Below are positions 12,161 through 23,827 of a stretch of 64,000 nt of DNA, piece by piece. This DNA comes from Chlorops oryzae. Its lineage: Eukaryota > Arthropoda > Insecta > Diptera > Chloropidae. The notes beneath the pieces are model-generated. The model searched no databases and was not told the DNA's origin. It saw only the letters and a list, made by a program, of their open reading frames with translations. Positions within the stretch are counted from its first letter, which is position 1, and the number at the start of each line of letters is the position of its first letter. The stretch lies in NCBI GenBank assembly GCA_020466095.1, contig CM035806.1, positions 164,116,379-164,180,378 on the forward strand, in the 5' to 3' direction. A program made the position numbers and the translations under genes.

Positions 12161-13420
12161 GCAAATCATTATCCGTCGTGTTTCCACAAAACATTTGAAG
12201 GTATTTCAAATTTATTCTAATTAAATCTTGATCAGTGGGGCTTATTTAATATTATTATTTTTATTACTTTGATTCACGTAGCTTCTCCGCATCTGCTGGT
12301 TTTTCTACGAATACATAAAAATTTTTTTTTTTTTTTCATTTTGCACTAAATTTTTATTAATGACAATCAATCATCGGTACTTTCGCAGAGCCGAGGAAAT
12401 ATTGTGCTTGATATAAATTCGTTTAAGGAAAATAATCAGATTAATCGTGCGCAAAAGAAACAAAAAAAAAAAACGCGCTGCTGCAAGAGATGAAAAGGTC
12501 GTGTCAGCGAAGGAAAGCAAAGTCGAACAAAATGAGAGAGAAAAACTAACAATAGATCTGGAAAACGGCGAGCTCTAGATAGTAAAAATTTTGCTTTTTG
12601 CCCATGTTGTCCGTCCGTCTGACTGTCTGTCTGTCTGTCTTGGCCGTTCGTTCATTCGTTTGTGGGTCTGTCTGGCGACCGTTCGAGTAAGTCATTGCCA
12701 ATTAAAGTTGATAACAACCGTTTTTCGTATCGAAAGGTAACAGACAGCAGCACCCACAGCACAACGGGCACAAATAATAGTGGACGAACGAGAAGCGACA
12801 GCAATGTGACTACTGCCATGCTCGCCAATCTGCCTAGCGACTGGTTAATGGTTAATAGTGAATAGTGAATTGTGAGTAGTGACTAGTGCTAGTGTTGCCA
12901 GTGTTAAGTTCCTGTCAGACGTCAAATCAAGCGCTGCAATTGATAAAAATTACACTGAGTCCGCGCGGTGATCAATGCAGCAGCGCAGAAGCGCGAAAGT
13001 TGCAATGAAAATCGTTCGTTCGGGAAAACTGTTTTGGTGGAACGGTAGAAAAACGGCTTATAATTTGCTATTCAATCGATTCGAAATTATTGCACAATAA
13101 AAGGCATACAAAAATTATTCGATCTTGGGATAAATCATAACAACCGAACCAACCGATATTAAATGAAAATCACTTTGCGATAACATAATCGATTTTTTAG
13201 CCTGAAGGTTACAGCGTGCTGACGTTCATATTTAAATATACATTTTATTGATCTTGGATTTCGACCCTTCTTCAACTGTTTTGGAGGTTATATGTATGTA
13301 TAATATAACACACATGAAGCCATCAGCAAAATTACGGCCTTAAGAATGTTTTAGAGATGAGAGTTATGCGATAACTTAACTAGCTCTGCTAGTTGAAAAT
13401 ATGTTCCTATAATTTCATCA
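12161..13420. other. Unique intron sequence without a gene
   Basis: This contains a GTCT/GTCC run at 12604-12640, a purine-rich stretch near 12470-12560 and a GTGAATAGTGA-type series around 12850-12900. No element boundaries or coding exon are recognisable. Confidence 0.4.
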
Positions 13421-14345
13421 AAAGAATAAATGAATGAAAGAATAAATGAACGATTGATTGAGTGAATATATAAATGAATGAACAAACGATTGAATGAAAG
13501 AATGATTCAATGATTCAATTATGGAAAAATTTAATGATTGAATGACTGCATGATTAAACGATTCAATGAGTAAACAATTGAATGATTCAATGACTGCATG
13601 ATTATATAATTGAATGATTGAATTATTGAACAATTAAATGATTGCGGAATTGAATGATTAAAAGATTGAATGAGTAAACAATTGAATGATTCAATGATTG
13701 CATGATTATATAATTGAATGATTGAATTCTTGAACAATTGGTTGATTGAACAATTGAACGATTAAATGGTTGAATAATTAAATGATTAAATGATTGAACA
13801 ATAGAGTTATTGAATAATTGTTTGATTGAATAATTAAATCGTTGAATTATTGAACAATTATATGATTGCATGATTGAATAATTGAGGGTTTTATATAATT
13901 GAATGTTTGAATGATTGAAAAATTGAAAGATTCCATGATTGAATAAATGAATGATTAAATTTTTGAATGTTTAAATAATTGAACGATTGAATGATTGAAA
14001 AGGTGAATAAGTTAATTAATCAGTAAATGAATCCGTTAATGAATTATTGAATCAGCAATGATATTTAGGAATTATCGAATAAATAAATGAATGACTGATA
14101 AATTGAATGAATGTATTTTTTAATGAATAAATTATTAAATGAATGATTGAATGAACGAATGATTGAATGATTAAATCAGTGAAGAAAATAATGATTGATC
14201 TAATGAATGAATGCGTGAACGATTGAAAGTTTAAATGATTGAATAGAATAATGGAATTGAATGACGGAGTTAAAGAACTATTGAGTAAGCGAATTATTGA
14301 ATGAAATAAAATAATGAATGAATGCATGAACGATTGAATGAGAAG
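13420..14345. repeat. Degenerate ATTGAATG minisatellite (0.93 kb)
   Basis: Imperfect 8- to 13-bp units built on GATTGAAT/GAATGATT fill the whole stretch. Several minus-strand open frames of 68 to 98 codons (NHSIIQSFN-type repeats) are translations of this repeat. It ends about 50 bp beyond the splice donor of the ko exon at 14402-14597. Confidence 0.9.
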
Positions 14346-14401
14346 CAAGGAATAAATAAAACCCCAAAATGAATAAGCTATTTGCTTTTTTTTTTACTCA
14401 C

Positions 14402-14597
14402 CCAAAGAGCTGATAACATAGGTCGCTGGCGGTTTCAAGACGCTTCTTGCATACGCCCCGCGTAGCACTTCTAATGCACAAGGTTCAGCCGTTACCAGCA
14501 ACATTCCCGGTGAGACATGGCCTGCATATTTGAGCGCTCGTGTGGCAGCGGTTAACGGTGCGTTCCACCAGCATTGTGCGTTTGCGGCTAAAAAATT
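14402..14597 (-). CDS. ko: Second coding exon of storkhead-box (STOX/knockout) gene
   Basis: This 196-nt exon is open in a single frame. It starts after a long T tract plus TAG and ends at donor GTGAGT (14401-14396), carrying one base into the next exon. It reads NFLAANAQCWWNAPL, then GMLLV, then VLRGAYARSVLKPP and ATYVISSL. Human STOX1 has the same order of motifs (ANARCFWNARL, GVLLV, VLR-A, LRPP, then V-G-D) ahead of its VFPVQM winged-helix segment. Its phase-0 start fits the phase-0 end of the exon at 45015-45149, giving a joined GYMIFQ-NFLAANAQC that is gap-free against STOX1. The other two frames have internal stops. It is too short and lacks an ATG, so simple ORF calling misses it. The exon for the winged helix itself was searched for to the left and not found, so it is presumed to lie beyond position 1. 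Confidence 0.88.
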
Positions 14598-15262
14598 CTA
14601 AAAAAAAAAAAAAACGAGAAAACAAAAGAAACAAATTGTATAAGAGGCGAAATGGAAAATTGAAAATTATTCGAATTCGCTGTGGAATATTTTTTGCTTT
14701 TCATTTTGTAGATTATTAATTTTGTTCAAATTCAAAAGATAATTAAAGACACACAGGGCAAAACACCCAATGACACCCAATAGTCTCCGATTCGAGAGAG
14801 AGAAAATAACTACGATAAAGATCATCCTGGATTTTAGACCATGCCAATTTTGCGACCACGAGAGACAATCGTGTTGTCAGAATTTTTTATTTTCCTTCAA
14901 TTTCTTCCACCATTGGTTCCAAAATCGAAGCAATCACAAGGAGTGGAAAGTTTGAACGGATGAGCCAGTGCGAAATTCAACAATACGTATTGACGACGAT
15001 GACAGAAGAGACACTTCGTCCTTCAGAGTTTATTGCTCCTTTGGTTAAGCTTAAAGATCAGCAGTTCTTTGGTAATTTATAAGCAAGAACCACCAAAAAG
15101 CCGTGATTCTTCACAATGCCACATACATTCCTACATCATAAAATACCATATACATATGTATATGTATGTAAGTAGGTACATACATACAAGGACAATAAAT
15201 TTAATAAAGCTCAAGACCTTCCGATTATACACTTGAACGAAGCAGTTTGCAGATGTTAATGA

Positions 15263-15335
15263 TAGAGATGCAATGAATATTCTGCTATCCGGATTATCCG
15301 TTATGAAATTTACTTCTCGGATAATAACGGATAAT
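15263..15335. repeat. Solo relative of the 257-bp repeat
   Basis: GATAGAGATGCAATGAATAT followed by TCTGCTATCCGGATTATCCG and CTCGGATAAT matches the middle of the unit arrayed at 11.2-12.2 kb. Confidence 0.6.
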
Positions 15336-15339
15336 AAAT

Positions 15340-15929
15340 AATCAATCAAATCAATCAATGAAGAAATTAGCAATAAGGAGTAGTAGTAGCAAAAGTTATA
15401 TTTGGGTAGCTATTAAGCCATCATAGTCAATGAAATTTAGCAGCGTTGCCAGATGTCTTTTTTTTTTTTGTTGCAAAAATTGAATTTTTTAAAATTTCAT
15501 CAAAAAATTTGGCACAAAGTTTAAAGCAAATATATGCATAGCCACCATTTCTTTTCACGGTTTTATTGCTCGCTTTCCGAGATTATTATCACGGTTAGTT
15601 TTTTTTCATAAGTATTAGTAGATTTTGTTGAAACATTTTCACACCAGGGTTGATATATATTTTATTTTATTTTTTTTTTTTTTTGAAATTCTTGGAAAAC
15701 GCTGCCCAAGAAATGGGAGATTTCGTTGAGGCAAAATTTTTGGAATGAAGTTTTTGAAAAATAAAATTTATTTTACTTTCCAATATTGATGAGGGAAAAA
15801 GGCATTTTCTCAATATTTGTTAAAAATCGGGATGATTTAAGATCCGCCGCGGTGGGATATTCAACTTTGAGGAATAAATGCGACACAGCGCTGAGTGGGA
15901 GCTACTCTCATGGTCCTTCCATGTGCCGT

Positions 15930-15964
<35 letters not shown>

Positions 15965-18440
15965 AACAGTCTCTGACAATGACTAATTATTGGGAGACAC
16001 TGAATGCTTTGCTTCGATGCTCCTTCACCTTTGGCGATTCTTCCATGGTGCAAATATTTCATTTTCGAGCATTTAACTGAAGGCAATGATATACCAACCT
16101 CCAGTTCCAGCGCTCGCTCCGTTAGGCATTCAAGAAAAATGAATCGAAATAAATAGAAATAAAATGAAATAAAATTCCAATAATAGCCGACAGCATGTGG
16201 TTGCTTATCGCAACTGTTTTTCTTTGAACTGGTCGCTGAGAAAAACAAAACAAAACCAAAAAACAAAAAAAAATAATAACTTAAATTCGCATAAAGAAAA
16301 TGTGAATTTTCCTTAAATGGCCGCAAGACTCGATTGTCGCGCGATTGCATCCAACGAATACGACGACGACGACGCGGACGACGACGACTTTGGCAGTGGC
16401 AATAAGGTGTGTAATTTTCACTTTTGCCTCAAATCAAATGGAAATGGAAATGAAAATGAAAAGGCGAAACGAAAAGGAAAACTTTTCTTCGCGCTTTTCA
16501 CAGAAGGCCCGTGGCATTTAAACACTTTTCATCAAGCGATTGTCGTGAATGGGGTGTCATATAGATAATTGTATTTAGAAGTAATACAATAAATCAACGG
16601 ACCGCATAGCAAAAGCAGACCGAAGTCGCCTTATGCAAAGTACTATGTTTATGTGAGCGAAGTTTATCGACTTCTCGCGTTGTCTGTTGATCAAAATAAT
16701 TTTTTTTTTTTTTTTGATTTCCTGCATGCATATATGTATATAATGTATGTGCATTATGCATATGAATATTAATGAACAAATAAAATGTTGACATTTTCAT
16801 TTCGAAATTCAAATCAAAACAAATTCACAAGTTAAGCCATCAACAAATAAATCACGCGTCTTAGCAATAAATGGTTGTGCGATCCGTGATAGAGATGGAC
16901 GGATGAGCTGTCGATAGAGATGAGAGAATTGTGCGATCTTTCGATATATTAATAGTGATGCCAGATGCTGGGATATTTTCTCATTTTGGGGAAGTTTTTG
17001 AAAATTTAATTATTTCAAAAGAATTTTTGCTATAATTTTTCTATAGAAACCAAAACGAAATGAACTTAATTTTTCAATATCCCGGGGGAAGAGCGGGGCC
17101 GGAATATTTAGAACATTTATATAACGAAATAATTTTAGTGGCGATTCAGAAGATATTGTTTATTGGATTGTTTTTAATTTGATTGATTTTTAAATATATC
17201 GATTTGCGCGGAAGACATTTTTCGCTTGTATAGGGGTAGTACTTCGATAGATCTCTCCATTTATTTCTATTTCCATTTTTCCCTTTTGGGGTCGTCTCTT
17301 ATATCTTGAGCCTGGGATAGATCCTTAAATTGAAAATCTTCTCACTTGTGACTCGAGAGATTGTCCGACCAAAGGAGATTTCCGAGTGAGACAGATCTTC
17401 GGCATGCATCACTGTTGTCAGTAAAGGGGCACGATACTTTAATTAAGGGAAATTGCTGGCCTTTAGCTGAGACTTATGAGAGAAAAAACTTCCGGATATT
17501 TTAACGGGACCATGCATTTATTTTAAAAGATTTCAAAACATTATTTTAGGCAATATTGGACACTTTTTGAGAGTCTTACCCTAAAAAAAAAAAAAACTAG
17601 AAATATAGGCTTCCATTGAAATTTGCATATTGCAGAATCATAATCGTTGTATCTTGGATTTTTTGTCTTAAAAAAATTAATGATGGGGCTTATTTCAACA
17701 CGGTCATCGCAAATATTGATAAGGATAAATAGTGGTGTATATAAGCGCAAATCCAAACCGAACAAATTGGAAACTACTTATTAACGGGAACGCAGAGTCA
17801 TTTAATAATAAATAAATAGAAAACGCACTCAATAGCTTTGTATATCGACGAATTTATGAAGCTAATTTCATTCAAAACATATCAATTATATCGATGAATC
17901 GATAAGTCGGTACCATCACTATTCTCTGGAATTCGTTACAATCGAATTAAAGCACCCAAATATCTCGCAGAATGTGTTGCAAATGAACGCTCAAATTCAA
18001 GATTGAATCGAGTTCGTGCAATTTACGAACACACGAAGGTTAAAAGTTCAATCTCTGCATAAATGCTGCATAAATTTTCCGAAATGAAAAGTCACAAAAA
18101 AAAAAGAAAAAAAAATGAAGAAATAAATAAAAAAAAAGTCTGCCTTTCTCATTCGTAAACGTAAAATCTCTTGAAGGAGGAAGTTAATTTCTAGAGTCAG
18201 CGTGTTGTTAATGATTAAATCATAATAAAAAAGCTGCTGCACATGAAGATGTTTAAAATTAAAATGGAATTTTTTTTTTGTTTTTTTAAAATCGTTTTTC
18301 CTTGGACGGACGAAATTGACTTCCTGCAAACAAGTAAGGCCGCGCTTGATATGAAAAAAAAAAAATAATAATAATAATAATTCGAAACTTTTGAAGCCAT
18401 TTTGTGACAAAAAAATTCCAAGAATTACATAAAATTTTTA
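15340..18440. other. Intron 1 sequence, no gene seen
   Basis: This contains a 33-base T run at 15931-15963, a (GAC)n run at 16357-16388, TATCGATA-type motifs near 16910-17250, and otherwise unique AT-rich DNA. The 176-codon minus frame at 15820-16350 spans the T run and encodes poly-K and poly-F, so it is not taken as a gene. Confidence 0.4.
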
Positions 18441-18444
18441 TTTC

Positions 18445-18602
18445 TGTCTGCTTGATGTCTTTCGTCTCGGCCGGCTTTGGAAGTCTGAAGTACGAATCCC
18501 GGCTCGGTCATGGTTGTTATTTGTTCTCCTTGTGGTATCACAACGAGCGAATATGCGGCCAAAGTGTGTTGGGGTCAGCCGTCCTAACCGAACCTAAACC
18601 CT
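18445..18602 (+). mobile_element. tRNA-related SINE fragment
   Basis: The B-box-like GTACGAATCCCGGCTCGG is followed by CTCCTTGTGGTATCACAACG and GCGGCCAAAGTG. The same GTGGTATCACAA body recurs at 36618 (+) and 47221 (-). The 5' end lacks a clear A box. Confidence 0.55.
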
Positions 18603-18822
18603 TTCGAAGGACGCCCTAGAAAGATCGGGGGGTCTCAAAAAATGGAAAAATATTCATTTTTAAGTTATCTAATTTTTCATTAATTGCTTAAGTTCTATGC
18701 AAGTCAATTGAGTTAACCCTTTAACTATCAAATTGTTCTCAGATGATCCCATATAATTAAAGTATTTTTAAAAATTTCGAATTTATGTATGGGTTAAAGT
18801 ATTTTGAATATACTTAGTTTAA

Positions 18823-18889
18823 GCCTTATGCGAGTGACGAGGTACCTGGCGCTGTATTAAAGGTGTTTTTTTTTTTACTCGCATAAGGC
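18823..18889. mobile_element. 67-bp TTAA-flanked hairpin MITE
   Basis: GCCTTATGCGAGT and its perfect inverse ACTCGCATAAGGC form 13-bp ends. TTAA flanks both sides (18819-18822 and 18890-18893). Confidence 0.5.
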
Positions 18890-18979
18890 TTAACCATTTC
18901 ACTGTTGAAAAGTCCATTCGGATGTATTTTCCCAATTGTATTGAAAGGTTTAAGTTAACCCATGTTTTCTGCTCAATTT

Positions 18980-19150
18980 CTATGTTATGTCTGGTTCCGA
19001 ATAGCGCGGGAATCTCTGTATGTAGTCAACATATGCAGGCATTTATAATCAAACACTTTTTCGTGATCTATTAAAAGCCAAGCATAATACTATAAAATAA
19101 ATAGAAATGCGTTACGTTGAGTTAAATCTCTGCATTATGGGCACACATAT
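18980..19150. repeat. Repeat copy acting as related empty site of the 732-bp MITE
   Basis: CATTTATAATCAAACACTTT through TACGTTGAGTTAAATCTCTG and CATTATGG aligns with 23002-23092 plus 23824-23860. At the latter locus a MITE sits exactly at the TTAA, whereas here the TTAA is single and uninterrupted. Confidence 0.75.
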
Positions 19151-19392
19151 CCGAGGAAGCTATTCATTCATAAAATATCACTGGAACGCTGAAAGTTGGT
19201 CAGAGGCGATGGTATTGCCATGTTCAAAGGCGACCGCCGGAGACTTCGGAGAACAAGGTTTATATCCACCAATGTTCCAGCAAATGGCCGGTGGGCAGGC
19301 AAATCGAAAAAAAAAATGGATCGGGCAGATGGAAATATATCAGCAAAGGATTGGTCTCAGCGATGACATGAACCAGGATCGGAAGCATGAGC

Positions 19393-20222
19393 GAAGAAGA
19401 AGAGAACAAGAAGAAGAGAAGAAGAAGAAGAAGAACAAGAAGAAGAGAAGAAGAAGAAGAGAAGAAGAAGAGAAGAAGAAGAAGAAGAAGAAGAAGAAGA
19501 AGAAGAGAGAAGAAGAAGAAGAAGAACAGAAGAAGAGAACAAGAAGAAGAGAACAAGAAGAAGAGAAGAAGAAGAAGGAAAGAAGAAGAACAAGAAGAAG
19601 AAGAAGAAGAAGAAGAAAGAAGAAGAAGAGAAGAAGAAGAAGAAAGAAAGAAAGAAGAAGAAGAGAAAAAAGAAGAAGAAAGAAGAAGAAGAAGAGAGAA
19701 GAGAAGAAGAAGAAGAAGAAGAAGAAGAAGAAGAGAAGAAGAAGAAGAAGAAGAAGAAGAAGAAGAAGAAGAAGAAGAAGAAGAAGAAGAGAAGAGAAGA
19801 AGAAGAACAAGAAGAAGAGAAGAAAAAGAAGAGAAGAAGAAGAAGAAGAAAAGAAGAAGAGAAGAAGAAGAAGAAAAAGAAGAAGAAGAAGAAGAAAGAA
19901 GAAGAAAGAAGAAGAAGAAGAGAAGAAGAAGAAGAAGAAGAAGAAGAAGAAGAAGAAGAAGGAAGAAAGGAAGAAGGAAGAAGGAAGAAGGAAGAAGGAA
20001 GAAGGAAGAAGGAAGAAGGAAGAAGGAAGAAGGAAGAAGGAAGAAGGAAGAAGGAAGAAGGAAGAAGGAAGAAGGAAGAAGAAGAAGAAGAAGAAGAAGT
20101 AGAAGTAGAAGTAGAAGTAGAAGTAGAAGTAGAAGTAGAAATAGAAGTAGAAGTAGAAGAAGAGAAGAGAAGATAAAGTAGAAGTAGAAGAAGAGAAGAC
20201 GAAGACGAAGATAAGTAGAAGC
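19393..20222. repeat. Giant purine tract: (GAA)n, (GGAAGAA)n and (GTAGAA)n
   Basis: This is about 830 bp of almost pure A/G on the plus strand. GAA/GAAGA units lead into a GGAAGAA 7-mer array (about 19961-20080) and then GTAGAA hexamers (20099-20158). The open frames of 264 to 331 codons encode only K/R/E or, on the minus strand, F/S/L. They are artefacts of the repeat. Confidence 0.97.
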
Positions 20223-20287
20223 AAAAGAAGTATGCAGCAGAATGCTTTAAAGCCAGTATAAAAGGAATGTCCTAAAGTTGAGATTGC

Positions 20288-20968
20288 TTTTTGTATTGAA
20301 TATACTTATGTAGGTACATATGTTATATCATGTTTATAGAGCTCGACTATTTTTCTATACATAATTTTTAACAATTGTTATGAGGAAATCCTTGCGCCCA
20401 CATACGAGCGACAATCTAAAAGGCTTTATGTTGTACTTCCCTTAGAGGATGTTTGTAATTTGTCCTTATGAAACTTTCATCTCACTGCGCAAATAATCTC
20501 ATCAAATGAAACGAAATTTCTTGATTTATTACAACATTAGTAAATAATCCAACGAAATGTACATACATACATTATGAAATCCAATGACGAATAATGTCTA
20601 TGGCCCTAAATACAATAGTTTCCTAGGGTGCACTTGAAACAAAAAAAAAAATGTTGATTCACTCAAAAAATTCTGCGATGTAGGAGGAATCATATCCCGC
20701 TTTGCTGGCTGAGTTTAATCTTGGGCGTATGTTCGCTGAATCAGGGTCAAAAACTTTTTGGGGGTTTTTACTGCACAAAATTGAAGGTGACCATAATACA
20801 TGTAACATGTCTTAATTATTGGTTTCGCCAAAACGCTTTGACAGTTCGAGCTGTCAACATATTTCGATGTCTATGCTGTGTGGCATGCCAGTTACGGTTC
20901 ATCTAGTCATTAGAGGGAATATTTAGGGGGAAATGTCCCGCAAAAAGTCCTGGCAACAGTATGTCTAT
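20288..20968. repeat. Direct duplication B, copy 1 (0.68 kb)
   Basis: The segment runs from TTTTTGTATTGAATATACTT to GCAACAGTATGTCTAT and recurs in the same orientation at 21503-22219. Weak similarity continues for about another 100 bp. Differences are mostly one-base insertions and deletions. Confidence 0.85.
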
Positions 20969-21163
20969 TGTACCAATGAACAATGTGTCATCGCACGTAT
21001 ACGTGTAAGGGTCAGGTTGAGGAGCGATTATGAACAACTAAGATTTTATAACTGCCAACTTTCTTTCTCCTCTAAGTTGGATCAAATTTTACCTCAGATA
21101 CTAAAAAAAAAAAAAAAAAAAAACTTTCTACGTCCCAATTTTTCCACAATCTTTTTTCGCCCG

Positions 21164-21240
21164 CGACAGGAATCGAACTCGAGCCCTCTATGTTACAAAT
21201 CGCAACACGCTCCCATTACGCTACCGAGAGATCTCATTCG
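21164..21240 (-). repeat. tRNA-like SINE head (minus strand)
   Basis: On the minus strand CGGTAGCGTAATGGGAGCG resembles an A box and D arm, and GAGTTCGATTCCTG contains a good B box. The acceptor arms do not pair and the anticodon loop lacks T33, so this is a SINE or tRNA pseudogene, not a working tRNA. An A run sits at 21102-21123. Confidence 0.5.
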
Positions 21241-21502
21241 CGCGTGCTAGAATTAATATATTATATTATATTAACGTTCGAATAAATCGAACTGTAGACA
21301 CCTCGTATGTATGTACGATGTATGTACGGATTTGCGAAGTACTTGAGAAATTTAACGTTTCCCAAACACATTTGGAAAGCGTTTGGGAAATGTTTGCGAA
21401 TTTAATATAGCACATATATGCTTGGAAAAAGTTTGGAAAATTTCTTGGAAACAAATGAATAGTAAGCACCTTTGTAAAAAGCTGATGCAAATGTTTGCTG
21501 GG

Positions 21503-22219
21503 TTTTTGTATTGAATATACTTATGTAGGTGCATATGTATGTATGTATATCATGTTTATAGAGCTCGACTTTTTTCCTATTAATAATTTTTAACAAATTG
21601 TTATGAGGAAATCCTTCCACCCACATCACGAGCGACAAAATTCTCAAGAGCTTTAATGTATTTACTTCCCTTAGAGGATGTTTGTAATTTGTCCTTATGA
21701 AAACTTTCCTCATCTCACTGCGCAAATATCTTTCATCAAATGAAACGAAAATTTCTTGATTTAATTAACAACATTTAAGTAAATAATCCAAACGAAATGT
21801 ACATACATACATTATGGGAAAATCCAATGACGAATAATGTCTATGGCCCTTGAAATACAATAGTTTCTAGGGGTTGCACTTGAAAAAAAAAAAATTGTTG
21901 ATTCACTCAAAAAATTTCTGCGATGGGAGAAAATATATCCGGCTATTGCTGGCTGATTTAAATCTTGGGCGTATGTTCGCTGAATCAGGGTCAAAAACTT
22001 TCTTGGGGGTTGTTTACTCGCACAAAAATTAAGGTGACCATAAGACATGTACATGTCTTCATTTATTGGTTTCGCCAAGAACGCTTTGACAGTTCGAGCT
22101 GTCAACATTATTTCGATGTCTATGCTGTGTGGCTGCCAGTTAAGGGGTTCATCTAGTCATTAGAGGGAATATTTAGGGGGAAATGTCCCGCAAAAAAGTC
22201 CTGGCAACAGTATGTCTAT
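21503..22219. repeat. Direct duplication B, copy 2 (0.72 kb)
   Basis: Partner of 20288-20968, about 36 bp longer through scattered small insertions, many of them in homopolymers. The two copies are separated by about 530 bp that hold the tRNA-like sequence. Confidence 0.85.
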
Positions 22220-23092
22220 GTCAGGCTAGCCATGATGAATGAATGGTCCATCCGCGCAGCAGTAATAGTCGTGTCGAAGGGGGTCAGGGTTGAGGAGTGT
22301 ACTGATGTTCAGTGAACAAACAAGGATTTTCTAAGTTATGGTGAATTTTTTGCCGATTTGAGCTTTTCTTTGCGTCTGGCAGACAACAAGAATTTTGCCC
22401 AAACGAGATTCGTGCAAAAAACAAAAAAAAAAAAAAAAACCTTTGGCATTCATTCGGTTCATGTCATCTCTAATAACTGAAGCGTATTATTGATAATTTT
22501 TTTTCATTTTCCTGCTGACATATTTACTGTTCAAACCCATCGAAGCATCAATGTTGCGAATGTTAGTTGGCAGCACTCAGAAAAATTTCAAATCATTGAA
22601 AAGCAGACCGAATTGCCAAATTTGTAATGCAACACGCGAGCATTTCAACCGTCAACAATTTGAAATAATGGAATTGACCTGTCGGTCTACTGGATATGTC
22701 TATTGAAATTGTATGAAAAAAGCAACAAACAAACAAAAATTTATGAAAAAATGTCTCTGATATTATAGGTTCCTTCTAAATGTAATAATCTTGAAATAAG
22801 TTTAGCACTTTAGTTATTATTTGCGATTTGGAGTTACCAGATATGTAGGCTTAAAATCAAAAAAAATTTTATCCGTCAGAAAATCTATAAAATTAAAATC
22901 CAAACCAGATTAGGTCATCATTATTAATTCGAAAAATTAGTTGTCGGTGTAACAAAATTTTTTTAAATATTTTTCTTATGTTGAAGAACACGTGCAAACA
23001 TATGGAAGTGTTTATAATCAAACACTCTTTCCTGCACTTTTGAAAACCAAGCATTAATTTAGAATAAAATTCCTTAAATTACGTTGAGTTAA

Positions 23093-23823
23093 GGGAACCT
23101 TCTGGTCTAGAATTTTTTGAAAATTGATTTTTTTTTTTAATATATTTCGAAAGAATAGACTTTTAAGAATATGCTGGCAAAGTTTCGTGAAGATATTGAC
23201 AATATTTGTTTTGCTACAGCCTTTTTAGAAGGTGGAGACAGCAGGCAGCGCGCTTGATCAAAGCAACTTTAAACGCGTTTATCTCAAAACTACTTTTTTT
23301 GACCTGGTGTGAATGAAAACAAAAAAACCATCGAACCGATTTGTCTGGAATTTTTATATATTATTTATAACATCAATGGCTATGGCCCGAACTAGAATCG
23401 AATTTTTATTTCAAGAACTTCATATATTTTCATCAAAAAAATGGTCAAAAAAAAGGGGATTTTTTGATGGTTGAAATAAAAAATTGCGCCATTTTGTCAA
23501 TTAAAAAAAATTTTTTTTATTCTAGTTCCTGCCATAGCCGCATTCATTCTGATTAATAACATATTTTTGTTTTTTTTTTTCGATTACCAGAACTGCCAAA
23601 ATCTTTCACACCACGGAGGCACTTTTTCAAAGAGGGTCCACTTCAACGCCATTTTTAAAATACAAAAAAAAAAAAAAAAATTACAACAACATTTTTTATT
23701 TTTTGTCAATAAAGAATATAATAAGCCTGCATACTTAGAAAATCGTTTTTTATTTGGCTTAATACCAAAAAAAAAAATCATGAAAATACCCTAAATTTTC
23801 GTGCTCTAGACCAGAAGGTCCCC
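23093..23823 (+). mobile_element. TTAA-flanked MITE, copy 1 (731 bp)
   Basis: The ends are GGGAACCTTCTGGTCTAGA and the inverse TCTAGACCAGAAGGTCCCC (one mismatch in 19). TTAA lies directly outside each end (23089-23092 and 23824-23827). It is nearly identical to 43933-44664. The related empty site at 18980-19150 confirms insertion into TTAA. TTAA targets suggest mobilisation by a piggyBac-type transposase. Non-coding. Confidence 0.9.
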
Positions 23824-23827
23824 TTAA

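Larger units (their letters stand above)
1..14401 (-). other. ko: Intron 2 of ko, partial (at least 14.4 kb)
   Basis: The donor at 14401-14396 opens this intron. No minus-strand match to the expected VFPVQM segment or to the winged-helix end (GYFIVTP-like) was seen before position 1. The intron therefore appears to run off the window. Confidence 0.6.

Noticed and set aside
13418..14348. Minus-strand frames with SFNHSIIQ repeats
   Set aside because: They follow the ATTGAATG minisatellite in overlapping frames and have no splice or homology support.
19107..20224. Open frames of 264-331 codons on both strands
   Set aside because: They are translations of the (GAA)n and related purine tract, with only K/R/E or F/S/L residues and no domain.
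21164..21240. Minus-strand tRNA gene
   Set aside because: The B box is good, but the anticodon loop lacks T33 and the acceptor stem does not close.
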